From contig JAWUVI010000014.1 in the NCBI GenBank assembly GCA_034112445.1, forward strand, positions 248,001-312,000: DNA of 64,000 nucleotides. The letters run 5' to 3'. The DNA comes from Pelagadaptatus sp034112445 (GTDB taxonomy: Bacteria > Pseudomonadota > Gammaproteobacteria > Pseudomonadales > Cellvibrionaceae). Under the pieces are notes generated by a model. That model had not been told where the DNA came from. It ran no database searches and worked only from the letters and a program-made list of their open reading frames with translations. A program made the translations under genes and the position numbers. Positions 8,251 through 16,622 of this stretch are shown piece after piece; the stretch's first letter is position 1; the number at the start of each line of letters is the position of its first letter.

Positions 8251-10953
8251 ATGGGTAAATCTTTAGTCATTGTCGAGTCGCCCGCTAAGGCGAAAACGAT
8301 TAATAAATACTTGGGGAATGACTTTATAGTTAAGTCCAGTATTGGTCACATTCGTGATTTACCTACTAGCGGTTCAGTTAAAAAACCTGTGGATACTAAA
8401 GAGAGGGCTCGGCAAGCAGCCATTACTCGAAAGCTATCGCCAGATAAAAAAGTTGAGCATAAACGCAAAAAAGCCAAGGCTCAGCTTATTAATAGGATGG
8501 GTATTGATCCGGATAACAACTGGAAAGCTCACTATGAGATATTACCCGGTAAAGAAAAGGTTGTTGATGAGCTAAGACGTCTTGCTGAAGATGCTGATGT
8601 TATTTACCTTGCAACGGATTTGGATAGAGAGGGGGAAGCTATAGCTTGGCACTTACAACAAGCTATAGGTGGTGATGAAAGCCGTTATCGCCGGGTTGTA
8701 TTTAATGAGATTACTAAAACGGCAATCACTGAAGCGTTTGAAAAACCAGGACCAATAGATATTCATCGTGTCAATGCTCAGCAAGCGCGGCGCTTCCTTG
8801 ATCGGGTTGTGGGCTATATGGTTTCGCCTTTACTGTGGGAAAAAGTTGCCCGTGGTTTGTCGGCAGGTCGAGTACAGTCAGTTGCTGTTAAATTAGTTGT
8901 TGAAAGAGAAAGAGAAATTCGTGTATTTATCCCCGAAGAGTATTGGGACGTATTTGCACAGTTGAAATCAGAGTCTGGGGATGACATTCGCTTTGAAGTT
9001 AAAAAACTCTCCGATCAAGTTTTTAAGCCTGTTAATGAAGAGCAAGCAATGGCAGCGGTTAATAGCCTACAAGAGAGCTCTTTTGAGGTTAAGTCTAGAG
9101 ACGATAAGCCAACTCAGTCAAAACCGGGTGCCCCCTATATCACATCAACTCTGCAGCAGGCTGCAAGTACGCGTTTAGGATTTAGTGTTAAGAAAACCAT
9201 GATGATGGCACAACGCTTATATGAAGCGGGTTACATCACCTATATGCGAACGGATTCAACTAACTTGAGTAAAGAGGCCGTTGAATCTTGCCGCGATTAT
9301 ATATTAGATAATTATGGCAAACGTTATTTACCGCAAGAGGCTAAATCTTATTCTAGTAAAGAGGGGGCTCAAGAGGCTCACGAAGCCATCAGGCCGTCCA
9401 ATGTTATTGTTAAACCTACACAGCTAACCAATATGGAGCGTGATGCTGAACGCTTATACAGCTTGATTTGGCAGCAGTTCGTTGCTTGCCAGATGACCAA
9501 CGCTGAGTTCACAAGTACTTCGTTGGTTGTTCGTGCTGGAGACTATGAATTGAGAACACGTGGGCGAGTTATTCGATTTGACGGTTTTCTAAAAGTACAA
9601 CCTGTTATTGGTAAAAAAGAAGAAGACGTTATTCTGCCTGAGTTACAAGTTGGCGAAGAGCTCGATCTGCTAAAACTTGATCCCATTCAGCACTTTACAA
9701 AACCAACGGCACGATTCACCGAAGCTAGCTTGGTTAAAGAGCTTGAAAAGCGCGGAATAGGCAGACCCTCTACTTACGCATCCATTATTTCAACGATCCA
9801 AGATAGAGGTTATGCTCACGTAGATAAACGCCGATTTTACGCTGATAAAATGGGTGATATTGTTACAGACCGCTTGAATGAAAATTTTAATGATTTAATG
9901 GATTATAGCTTTACAGCCAATATGGAAGAATCATTAGATAAAGTTGCTGACGGGGAAGTTAATTGGCATTCGTTATTAAATGATTTTTATGAGAATTTTT
10001 CGGCAACACTATTGCGTGCGCAAAATGATGACGGAATGCGCCCTAATGCACCTACAGAAACGGATATAGAATGTCCTACCTGTAGTCGCCCTATGCAAAT
10101 TAGAACTGGGAGTACGGGCGTTTTCCTAGGTTGTTCTGGTTATTCCTTGCCTCCGAAAGAGCGTTGTAAAAGCACGCTGAATTTGGTGGCAGGAGATGAG
10201 GCCGTTAATGTCGATGATGACGATGAAGCCGAATCGAAACAACTTATCCAAAAGCGTCGTTGTTCACTCTGTAATTCGGCAATGGATAGTTATTTACTTG
10301 ATGAAGAGCGTAAGTTACATATTTGCGGTAATAATCCAGATTGTTCTGGTTATGAGGTAGAAACGGGTAGTTTTAAACTTAAGGGTTATGAAGGCCCCGT
10401 TATCGAGTGTGATAAATGTGGTGAAGAGATGCAGCTAAAAACTGGAAGGTTTGGAAAGTATTTCGGTTGCAGCAATGAATCCTGTAAGAATACTCGTAAA
10501 TTATTACGCAGTGGTGAAGCGGCTCCACCTAAGATGGATCCTGTTCCCATGCCTGAATTGGCGTGTGTTAACGTTGATGATCACTATATTTTACGTGATG
10601 GTGCTTCAGGTATTTTCTTGGCAGCGAGCCAATTCCCAAAAAATAGAGAAACACGAGCACCTTTGGTTTCTGAGTTGTTACCGCATAAAAGTGAAATTGA
10701 CGAAAAGTATACGGCATTATTTTCGGCGCCGGTCGAAGATGATATGGGAAACCCTACCATCATCCGCTTTAGTCGAAAAACTAAGGAAACTTACGTTCAA
10801 TCCGAGATAGATGGAAAAGCTTCTGGGTGGAAGGCATTTTTTGAAGGTGGGAAATGGGTTGCTAGCGGTACTGCTAAAAAGAAACCTAAAGCTGCGACAA
10901 AGAAAAAAGTGGTGAAAAAGAAGGCGCCAGCCCAAAAAAAGCCAGCTAAATAG
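8251..10953 (+). CDS. topA: DNA topoisomerase I
   Basis: A type IA topoisomerase that relaxes negative supercoils through a 5'-phosphotyrosine intermediate. It starts with the TOPRIM domain (MGKSLVIVESPAKAKTINKYLG; acidic DLDREGEA). The catalytic Tyr331 lies in ITYMRTDS. Three C-terminal zinc ribbons begin near Cys608 (CPTC), residue 671 (CSLCN) and about 720 (CDKC). After these comes an OB-like segment and a Lys/Ala-rich tail. The length of 900 residues is normal for proteobacterial TopA. The next gene starts three bases after the stop, so the two are probably co-transcribed. Confidence 0.97.
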   Translation: MGKSLVIVESPAKAKTINKYLGNDFIVKSSIGHIRDLPTSGSVKKPVDTKERARQAAITRKLSPDKKVEHKRKKAKAQLINRMGIDPDNNWKAHYEILPGKEKVVDELRRLAEDADVIYLATDLDREGEAIAWHLQQAIGGDESRYRRVVFNEITKTAITEAFEKPGPIDIHRVNAQQARRFLDRVVGYMVSPLLWEKVARGLSAGRVQSVAVKLVVEREREIRVFIPEEYWDVFAQLKSESGDDIRFEVKKLSDQVFKPVNEEQAMAAVNSLQESSFEVKSRDDKPTQSKPGAPYITSTLQQAASTRLGFSVKKTMMMAQRLYEAGYITYMRTDSTNLSKEAVESCRDYILDNYGKRYLPQEAKSYSSKEGAQEAHEAIRPSNVIVKPTQLTNMERDAERLYSLIWQQFVACQMTNAEFTSTSLVVRAGDYELRTRGRVIRFDGFLKVQPVIGKKEEDVILPELQVGEELDLLKLDPIQHFTKPTARFTEASLVKELEKRGIGRPSTYASIISTIQDRGYAHVDKRRFYADKMGDIVTDRLNENFNDLMDYSFTANMEESLDKVADGEVNWHSLLNDFYENFSATLLRAQNDDGMRPNAPTETDIECPTCSRPMQIRTGSTGVFLGCSGYSLPPKERCKSTLNLVAGDEAVNVDDDDEAESKQLIQKRRCSLCNSAMDSYLLDEERKLHICGNNPDCSGYEVETGSFKLKGYEGPVIECDKCGEEMQLKTGRFGKYFGCSNESCKNTRKLLRSGEAAPPKMDPVPMPELACVNVDDHYILRDGASGIFLAASQFPKNRETRAPLVSELLPHKSEIDEKYTALFSAPVEDDMGNPTIIRFSRKTKETYVQSEIDGKASGWKAFFEGGKWVASGTAKKKPKAATKKKVVKKKAPAQKKPAK

Positions 10954-10956
10954 ACC

Positions 10957-11448
10957 ATGATTAATCCTTACCAGCAAAGAGTTCATCAAAAAATGGCCCA
11001 CAGTCGTATTTTGATGAGTTTGGTTGCTGATTGTGATGATACGATTCCAGGTAAGCAAAAAATGGAAGCGTTACTTCAATCGGTTATTATTCATTTGAAT
11101 TGTGCATATCACGTTTACTTGAAAGAAATAGCTTTTGACTGTGGAATACAGGCTATTGAAGGCATCAATTCTATTGAGAAAATTCGTGAGCAGCTTGACC
11201 TACAAGAGAAGTCCAATGCTTCGGTTACGGAATTGCTAAATTTAAAGTCTTCAGGATGGCTGGGAAGCTTTCACGGGGCTGTTGAGCAAATACTCTATCC
11301 ATCTGCTTATGCTCAGTATGAATCCAGTTTGATTGCTGTAGCAGGCAGTGATTCTTCGGTTGTTATAAATTTGCAGGCAGTGACAGATTTTTTACAAAAA
11401 TTTAATAATATTTTCGAGAGGCAGCGCCATTCGAATGTGGAATATTAA
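10957..11448 (+). CDS. conserved hypothetical, DUF6586-like
   Basis: A 163-residue soluble, mostly helical protein (HLNCAYHVYLKEIAFDCG near residue 50; a hydrophobic C-terminal helix NLQAVTDFLQKFNNIF). The position directly after topA and the sequence resemble the small proteins annotated as DUF6586 in pseudomonads; this assignment is from memory. No catalytic motif is evident. It lies three bases after topA and is likely in the same transcript. Confidence 0.75.
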   Translation: MINPYQQRVHQKMAHSRILMSLVADCDDTIPGKQKMEALLQSVIIHLNCAYHVYLKEIAFDCGIQAIEGINSIEKIREQLDLQEKSNASVTELLNLKSSGWLGSFHGAVEQILYPSAYAQYESSLIAVAGSDSSVVINLQAVTDFLQKFNNIFERQRHSNVEY

Positions 11449-11579
11449 TTTCAACTCATCGTTGTTTTTAGTTTATGGTTCATTTCGGCTTATAGTTGGC
11501 TATTCCAGTGAAACACTCAGTGATACAATACTTTGACGCTAAGGCCAGTTGTAGGCTTTGTTTAATAGTAGGAATAAGT

Positions 11580-11825
11580 ATGTCATCCCCATTGTATGAA
11601 ATTATAGAGCTGAAAGATGGAACCCTGTCTTTGCGCCCAGCCAATTCTGAAGATGAAGCTTTGGTCAGTATAAAATTTTCGGCTGAGGCTAATGATTTTT
11701 TAGCGGATACGAAGCTAGAGGTTGTAAGAGCAATGATCGAAGCTGGTTTTGAGGCTGTTAGTGATATTTCTGAGCGTGAACTTGTCGATAAAGATCAACA
11801 GCCTGAGTCTTCATTATTGCATTAA
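11580..11825 (+). CDS. small conserved hypothetical protein
   Basis: An 81-residue acidic protein beginning MSSPLYEIIELKDG. The ATG at 11580 is chosen over more upstream starts, because AGGA lies seven bases before it and the upstream extension looks non-coding. No motif is recognised. The sequence resembles the small protein found between topA and sulA in pseudomonads, from memory. It ends 14 bp from the convergent sulA gene. Confidence 0.7.
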   Translation: MSSPLYEIIELKDGTLSLRPANSEDEALVSIKFSAEANDFLADTKLEVVRAMIEAGFEAVSDISERELVDKDQQPESSLLH

Positions 11826-11839
11826 GAGAGATTCTAATT

Positions 11840-12310
11840 TCATCGGTAGTTAATAAGTAATCCGTGGCAACTTCCAATCTCTGCGGCTTCTTGCAGGTAG
11901 TCAATATCATTCAGTGTATTAAGCTTTGATGTCGCTATAACACAATGGCTGGTGCCGTTTTTAAGAGCTTCCCAGATCAACCAAAGTTGATCTTTATTCT
12001 CATCTATATGAATTAATCTGAGTTTACTGGTGTTAACACCATAACGTTCTAATAGCTCTTTGCTCATTGGGCTGCTAACAATCCAAGTTAACCAGCGATC
12101 ACTGTTGTTGCTGAGATGGGCGATCATTGGCAATACAATCATGGCCTCATCAGTACAGTGTTTGGTTAACACAAGTTCAGTCACAGAATAAGACTGCTTA
12201 TTTTCACTCTCATTTGACGGAAAGCTAGAAATACTAGCGTGTGTTGATTGTGTTGATTGTGTTGATTGTGTTGATTGTGTTGATTGTGCTGATGCTAATC
12301 TGTTGTTCAT
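11840..12310 (-). CDS. sulA: SOS cell-division inhibitor SulA
   Basis: SulA binds FtsZ and blocks septation while DNA damage persists. Residues 75-120 hold the family core (LPMIAHLSNNSDRWLTWI and GVNTSKLRLIHI), in a RecA-like fold without ATPase motifs. It follows lexA on the same strand after a 59-bp gap with no LexA box of its own, so it is probably read from the lexA promoter. The N-terminus (about residues 6-24) is a low-complexity STQ repeat encoded by 9-bp tandem repeats. The protein is 156 residues long. Lon, which degrades SulA in E. coli, is encoded 35 kb away in the same window. Confidence 0.9.
   Translation of the reverse strand: MNNRLASAQSTQSTQSTQSTQSTHASISSFPSNESENKQSYSVTELVLTKHCTDEAMIVLPMIAHLSNNSDRWLTWIVSSPMSKELLERYGVNTSKLRLIHIDENKDQLWLIWEALKNGTSHCVIATSKLNTLNDIDYLQEAAEIGSCHGLLINYR
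12241..12294. repeat. 9-bp tandem repeat within sulA
   Basis: Five perfect copies of GTGTTGATT (12241-12285) are followed by a degenerate sixth (GTGCTGATG). On the coding strand they give repeated Ser-Thr-Gln. The unit is a multiple of three, so copy-number change would keep the reading frame and vary only the length of the SulA N-terminal tail. Confidence 0.95.
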
Positions 12311-12369
12311 GGCATACCTATTGTTCAGTTATTATCGGCTTTAACGTATCGTTTTTATCTGTGAAAGCG

Positions 12370-12972
12370 TTAGTCGCGTCTTATTACACCAACGCTTAAG
12401 CCTTCTATAGCAAAGTTACTGTCTCGCAAGTCGACGTTTATGACGTTGAAATCTTCATTTTCAGGATGAAGTTCGACAATATGATTACCCTTGTCTTGGT
12501 GTAAGCGTTTCACCGTCACTTCGTCTTCAATTCTGGCTACGACGATATCACCATTGCGAGCTTGCTGGGTTTTATGAACGGCGAGTAAATCACCATCCAT
12601 AATGCCGATATTCTTCATGCTCATCCCGCTAACGCGAAGTAAATAATCGGCATTAGGGCTGAAAAAATCTTTGGGGATAGAGCAGTAATCTTCAATGTTT
12701 TCTGTGGCCAATACAGGATTACCTGCAGCAACACGACCAACTATAGGAATTCCTGTGACGGCCTCTGGTAGTCGTATTCCCCTAGAAGTTCCAGCAACCA
12801 TCTCAATAGCGCCTTTGCGTGCAAGCGCCTTTAAATGTTCTTCAGCAGCATTAGCTGATTTAAACCCGAGTTCAGTGGCTATTTCAGCTCTTGTTGGAGG
12901 AAACCCTGTTTCATTGATATTACGAATAATGAGATCTAAAATTTCTTGTTGGCGGGCAGTAAGCTTTATCAT
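12370..12972 (-). CDS. lexA: LexA repressor
   Basis: Master repressor of the SOS response; it is self-cleaved when bound by RecA filaments. An N-terminal winged helix-turn-helix (LTARQQEILDLI; PPTRAEIATELGFKS) is followed by the S24 peptidase-like domain. The cleavage site Ala83-Gly84 lies in VAAGNP. The catalytic dyad is Ser118 (SGMSM) and Lys155 (VTVKRL). The length of 200 residues is standard. GAGG lies six bases before the ATG. Two LexA boxes upstream indicate autoregulation. Confidence 0.98.
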   Translation of the reverse strand: MIKLTARQQEILDLIIRNINETGFPPTRAEIATELGFKSANAAEEHLKALARKGAIEMVAGTSRGIRLPEAVTGIPIVGRVAAGNPVLATENIEDYCSIPKDFFSPNADYLLRVSGMSMKNIGIMDGDLLAVHKTQQARNGDIVVARIEDEVTVKRLHQDKGNHIVELHPENEDFNVINVDLRDSNFAIEGLSVGVIRRD

Positions 12973-12983
12973 GTTAGGCCTCT

Positions 12984-12999
12984 ATGTGTATGTATACAG
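12984..12999 (-). promoter_or_regulatory. LexA box 1
   Basis: ATGTGTATGTATACAG matches the CTGT-N8-ACAG SOS box except at the first base. It lies just upstream of lexA, between the start codon and the second box. Confidence 0.8.
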
Positions 13000-13002
13000 T
13001 AG

Positions 13003-13018
13003 GTGTAATTATATACAG
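13003..13018 (-). promoter_or_regulatory. LexA box 2
   Basis: GTGTAATTATATACAG also fits CTGT-N8-ACAG except at the first base. The centre-to-centre spacing to the first box is 19 bp, as expected for paired operators controlling lexA. Confidence 0.8.
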
Positions 13019-13056
13019 TAGTTTGAGGCGCGCAAGTATTTAATCGAAACTCTTAC

Positions 13057-13377
13057 TTAAAAGTCATCAAAGCCTTGAAATAACTCAGATTCAATTTGGT
13101 TTATCGGGTTTATTAATGCTTCAGGAATGATGGATTCACTGTCTAATCCGTAATCTTGACAGGATAACCCAAATGCAGCATTTGCGTTTTTTGGGGGCTG
13201 GGCGGCAACTGGGTGCATTTCGAACCATAGATCGATGTCTAGCTCGCCTATCTCGCCGTCTAAGTATTGTATCTCTATTGTTGCGGTATGATCATCTACA
13301 GCGACAACCTCAAAATAACTCTCTTCCTCTGGATCGTGATACCAGTTTCCAATACAAGGTTTAAGTAATCTGGCCAT
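13057..13377 (-). CDS. conserved hypothetical, DUF6763-like
   Basis: A 106-residue acidic protein with a beta-rich start (CIGNWYHDPEEESYFEVVAVDDHTATIEI, split here for family features: GNWY, FEVVAVD, IEIQYLDGEIGELD). It resembles a small family I remember as DUF6763 in marine gammaproteobacteria. It has an AGGGGA ribosome binding site. Its function is unknown. It lies between lexA and psrA, transcribed away from psrA. Confidence 0.75.
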   Translation of the reverse strand: MARLLKPCIGNWYHDPEEESYFEVVAVDDHTATIEIQYLDGEIGELDIDLWFEMHPVAAQPPKNANAAFGLSCQDYGLDSESIIPEALINPINQIESELFQGFDDF

Positions 13378-13802
13378 GAAGATCCCCTGAGTTATTAATT
13401 AAGGTGTGTTTGATGTGATTACAATTGACGTTACCATGCATTGCTGGGGAGTTAAAATTGTACTTTTTGACTGAATACTGTCCTCTTGGTCATGTTTGAA
13501 TTGCAAATTCTTTTTAACTGCTTAATTTTATTGAATCTTTCTTAGATTGGCTTATTAAATAATAATTGTCTTAAAATATGTTCCTCTATAGGTTGAGTTT
13601 TAAATAAACAATCAGTCTAAAAACCGAGAGATAACATCATTTATCCGACTGTGTTGATAAATTTGAGATGATTGTTGAGTCGTATATTGACAGTGAATGC
13701 ACCAAAACGTATGTTCTAAATGATTGTTTGAAATTTAAGTGTTATTTATCTTAAAGGTGTAACAACAATACAAATATCATTGTTAATGAGTAAGAAGGGC
13801 GG
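13378..13802. other. AT-rich region upstream of psrA
   Basis: A 425-bp gap, strongly AT-rich, between divergent genes. It contains a perfect 9-bp inverted pair AAACAATCA (13606-13614) and TGATTGTTT (13721-13729), whose half sites resemble the AAAC/GTTT halves of PsrA-type operators. No small open frame with a good ribosome binding site or RNA gene was recognised. Confidence 0.5.
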
Positions 13803-14438
13803 ATGAAACAGTCTGATACAATTGAAAAGATTTTAAATGCGGCGAGTGAATTATTTGCTGAACGTGGTTATTCAGAAACGTCGCTAAGAACCATTACCAG
13901 TGCAGCTGATGTTAATTTAGCTGCGGTTAATTACCATTTTGGTTCTAAACGAGCTCTAATTAAAGCGGTTTTTAGTCGATATATTGGGCCGTTTTGTGTG
14001 TGTCTGAATGATTCTTTAGATGCTCATCAATCTAAATCAGGTGATGAGCTTTCAGTTGATTCTCTAATAAATATATTATTTTCAAGCTTGTTCGAATCCT
14101 TAAAAATTAGTAATGCAAATCCAGAACAATTTATGCGGCTGTTGGGGTTAGCTTATGCGCAATCTCAAGGTTTCTTGCGCCACTCTATGATTGAGGAATA
14201 TGGCGCAACTTACTCTCGCTATATGGTGCTTTTAAAAGAGACAATGCCAAATGTTGATCCTGTTGATTTTTATTGGCGCTTGTTTTTTATGATGGGTGCG
14301 ACGATTTTTTCTTTGTCTAGCTATGAATCAATTAATGGTATTTTGAAGGCTGACTTTGGCCGCGATAGCTCTATGAGTGAAGTGGTGGATCTATTGATTC
14401 CATCTATCTCCGGATTGTTGCATGGCACTTCGCGTTAA
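13803..14438 (+). CDS. psrA: TetR-family regulator, PsrA-type
   Basis: A 211-residue one-component repressor/activator. The N-terminal TetR helix-turn-helix runs from about residue 8 to 55 (KILNAASELFAERGYSETS, AAVNYHFGSKRALIKAVF). The segment NLAAVNYHFGSK and the start of the ligand domain (IGPFCVCLNDSLD) closely resemble Pseudomonas PsrA, which senses long-chain fatty acids and controls beta-oxidation and rpoS. No beta-oxidation gene is adjacent here. It has a strong AAGGGCGG ribosome binding site and is the first gene of a tight unit with nagZ, mscS and the phosphorylase. Confidence 0.85.
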   Translation: MKQSDTIEKILNAASELFAERGYSETSLRTITSAADVNLAAVNYHFGSKRALIKAVFSRYIGPFCVCLNDSLDAHQSKSGDELSVDSLINILFSSLFESLKISNANPEQFMRLLGLAYAQSQGFLRHSMIEEYGATYSRYMVLLKETMPNVDPVDFYWRLFFMMGATIFSLSSYESINGILKADFGRDSSMSEVVDLLIPSISGLLHGTSR

Positions 14439-14458
14439 TTTTATTTTTTAGGATTGTT

Positions 14459-15490
14459 ATGATACCTGGACCAATTATTTTAGATTTGGATAGCACCTCT
14501 GTTTCGGATGAAGAACAACGTTTATTACAGAATCCTTATGTTGGAGGAGTTATTCTTTTTTCACGTAATATTGTTGATTATCAGCAACTCTTACAGCTAG
14601 TTAAATCTATTCGGGAAGCCCGTGAAGACTTGGTTGTTTGTGTTGACCAAGAGGGTGGCAGAGTACAGCGATGTAAAGACGGATTTACACGCTTACCTGC
14701 AATGCAAATGTTTGGCCGCCTATACCAAGATGATCCTGTTGATGCGTTAGCCAGAGCTAAAGACTGTGGTTGGTTGTTAGCGGCTGAAGTTTTAGCTGTT
14801 GGAATTGATTTTAGTTTTACTCCTGTTCTTGATGTTGATGAAGAGTTTTGTAGTGTTATTGGTGATAGAGCATTTTCGGCCGATCCAGATGAAGTTTTTT
14901 TGTTGTCTCAAGCGTTTATTGAAGGCGCTCATGAGGCTGGAATGAAAGTGACTGGTAAGCATTTCCCAGGGCACGGTTCGGTAAGAGGAGACAGTCATTT
15001 AGAACTGCCCATTGATGATCGCAGCTTTGCGGAAATAGAATCGCATGACCTCAAGCCATTTGCTAAATTAATCTCTTCAGCTACAGGAAATCTATTAGAC
15101 GCTGTAATGCCGGCTCATATTTTATTCCCTGCAGTAGATAGCGAATTGCCAGTTGGTTTTTCAAGCTGTTGGTTGAAAGATATTTTGCGTGAACAAATGC
15201 ACTATGATGGCGTTATTTTTAGTGATGATTTGACCATGGAAGGCGCCGCGAAATACGGTAGTTTTACTGAGCGAACGAGATTGGCTTTGGACGCTGGCTG
15301 CGATGTCATTTTAGTGTGTAATAATCGACAAGGAGCACTAGAGGTTTTGAATTATTTAGCCGCAGAGTTTCCGCTTCCTTGTGAATCACCCCTTACTAAG
15401 ATGCGCGCTGTAGAGATGTTTTCAAAAGAAAAATTAGAGAGAAATACACGCTGGCAAGATACTCGCCAATGGTTGGCTGAAGTTAATTAG
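14459..15490 (+). CDS. nagZ: beta-N-acetylhexosaminidase NagZ
   Basis: A cytoplasmic GH3 enzyme of cell-wall recycling that removes GlcNAc from anhydro-muropeptides. Visible motifs are DQEGGRVQR (63-71), KHFPGHG (167-173) with the family Asp178-Ser-His180 catalytic loop, and the nucleophile region FSDDLTM, with the first Asp at 256. The length of 343 residues is standard. It starts 20 bp after psrA and is followed 30 bp later by the MscS gene. Its substrate is produced by lytic transglycosylases such as the Slt and MltD encoded elsewhere in this window. Confidence 0.97.
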   Translation: MIPGPIILDLDSTSVSDEEQRLLQNPYVGGVILFSRNIVDYQQLLQLVKSIREAREDLVVCVDQEGGRVQRCKDGFTRLPAMQMFGRLYQDDPVDALARAKDCGWLLAAEVLAVGIDFSFTPVLDVDEEFCSVIGDRAFSADPDEVFLLSQAFIEGAHEAGMKVTGKHFPGHGSVRGDSHLELPIDDRSFAEIESHDLKPFAKLISSATGNLLDAVMPAHILFPAVDSELPVGFSSCWLKDILREQMHYDGVIFSDDLTMEGAAKYGSFTERTRLALDAGCDVILVCNNRQGALEVLNYLAAEFPLPCESPLTKMRAVEMFSKEKLERNTRWQDTRQWLAEVN

Positions 15491-15520
15491 ATTTGTATAA
15501 AATGATAAAGGGTTTTTGTA

Positions 15521-16621
15521 ATGTTTGATCTTCACGATAGTGTCCAACACATGATTGATTCTGAGAATGTATGGGTGCTTAAAACTTTTTCCATCGTCTT
15601 CGCAACTCTTATTTTTTCTCACCTGTCTCGTAAAGTGCTGGATGCTCTTCTTATAAAAGCACATACAACCCATAACTTGTGGGACGACGCAATATTAGGC
15701 TCGGCGGTGCGGCCCGTACGTTATTTTATTTGGCTAGTAGGTTTTAGTCTGGCGGCGCAAATTGCCGCTAATAATTCTAGTAGTGATTTATCTCAGTTTA
15801 TTGAACCTATAAGGAGAATTGGTACGGTTATAATCGTCGCTTGGTTGCTTGTACGAACGGCACATCGAGTCGAAGTGAATTTGGTTGATCCTGAATTCAC
15901 GGCCAAGCCTATGGACGAAACTACCGTACGTGCGATTGGTAAATTGCTGCGAATCTCAATTGTCATTACGGCCACATTGGTGGTGTTGCAGTCATTGGGA
16001 TACAGCATTTCAGGGGTATTGGCATTTGGTGGTGTTGGTGGGCTTGCCGTGGGCTTTGCCGCTAAAGACCTACTGGCAAACTTTTTTGGTGGGTTGATGA
16101 TATATCTCGATAGACCTTTCAGTGTAGGGGACTGGATTAGATCACCTGATCAAGAAATTGAAGGTACGGTAGAGGATATCGGTTGGCGTTTAACTCGTAT
16201 CAGAACCTTTGATAAAAGGCCGTTATACATTCCCAATTCAGTATTTACTCATATAGCTGTTGAAAACCCATCTAGGATGACCAATCGTCGAATTAAAGAA
16301 ACTTTTGGTGTTCGGTATGGAGATGCTCACAAAGTGTCATTAATTGTTGAGCAGGTAACACATTATTTACAGAACCATCCGGAAATTGATAATGAGCAAA
16401 CGTTAATTGTTAATTTGGATAAATTTGCTTCGTCATCATTAGACTTCTTTATTTATACGTTTACGAAGACAACTGATTGGGTTACATACCATAAAATAAA
16501 ACAGGATATCTTGTTGGGTGTTTTAGATATTATTGAGTCTAATGATGCTGAGTGTGCCTACCCAACATCAACTCTTCACGTTCCCGAACCGATTCAAATT
16601 AATAACCATACGACTGCTTAA
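15521..16621 (+). CDS. MscS-family mechanosensitive channel
   Basis: A 366-residue inner-membrane channel that opens under hypo-osmotic stress. The first about 170 residues hold four to five hydrophobic segments. The pore helix region is clear (GVLAFGGVGGLAVGFAAKD then LLANFFGGLMIYLDRPFSVGDWI), followed by the cytoplasmic beta domain (GTVEDIGWRLTRIRTFD). It is longer than E. coli MscS and closer in size to the YnaI-type members. It is in the psrA-nagZ unit, and the next gene begins one base after its stop. Confidence 0.93.
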   Translation: MFDLHDSVQHMIDSENVWVLKTFSIVFATLIFSHLSRKVLDALLIKAHTTHNLWDDAILGSAVRPVRYFIWLVGFSLAAQIAANNSSSDLSQFIEPIRRIGTVIIVAWLLVRTAHRVEVNLVDPEFTAKPMDETTVRAIGKLLRISIVITATLVVLQSLGYSISGVLAFGGVGGLAVGFAAKDLLANFFGGLMIYLDRPFSVGDWIRSPDQEIEGTVEDIGWRLTRIRTFDKRPLYIPNSVFTHIAVENPSRMTNRRIKETFGVRYGDAHKVSLIVEQVTHYLQNHPEIDNEQTLIVNLDKFASSSLDFFIYTFTKTTDWVTYHKIKQDILLGVLDIIESNDAECAYPTSTLHVPEPIQINNHTTA

Positions 16622-16622
16622 A

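Noticed and set aside
10451..10810. 119-codon alternative-frame ORF inside topA
   Set aside because: Shifted frame over the zinc-ribbon and tail region of topA; no independent start signal.
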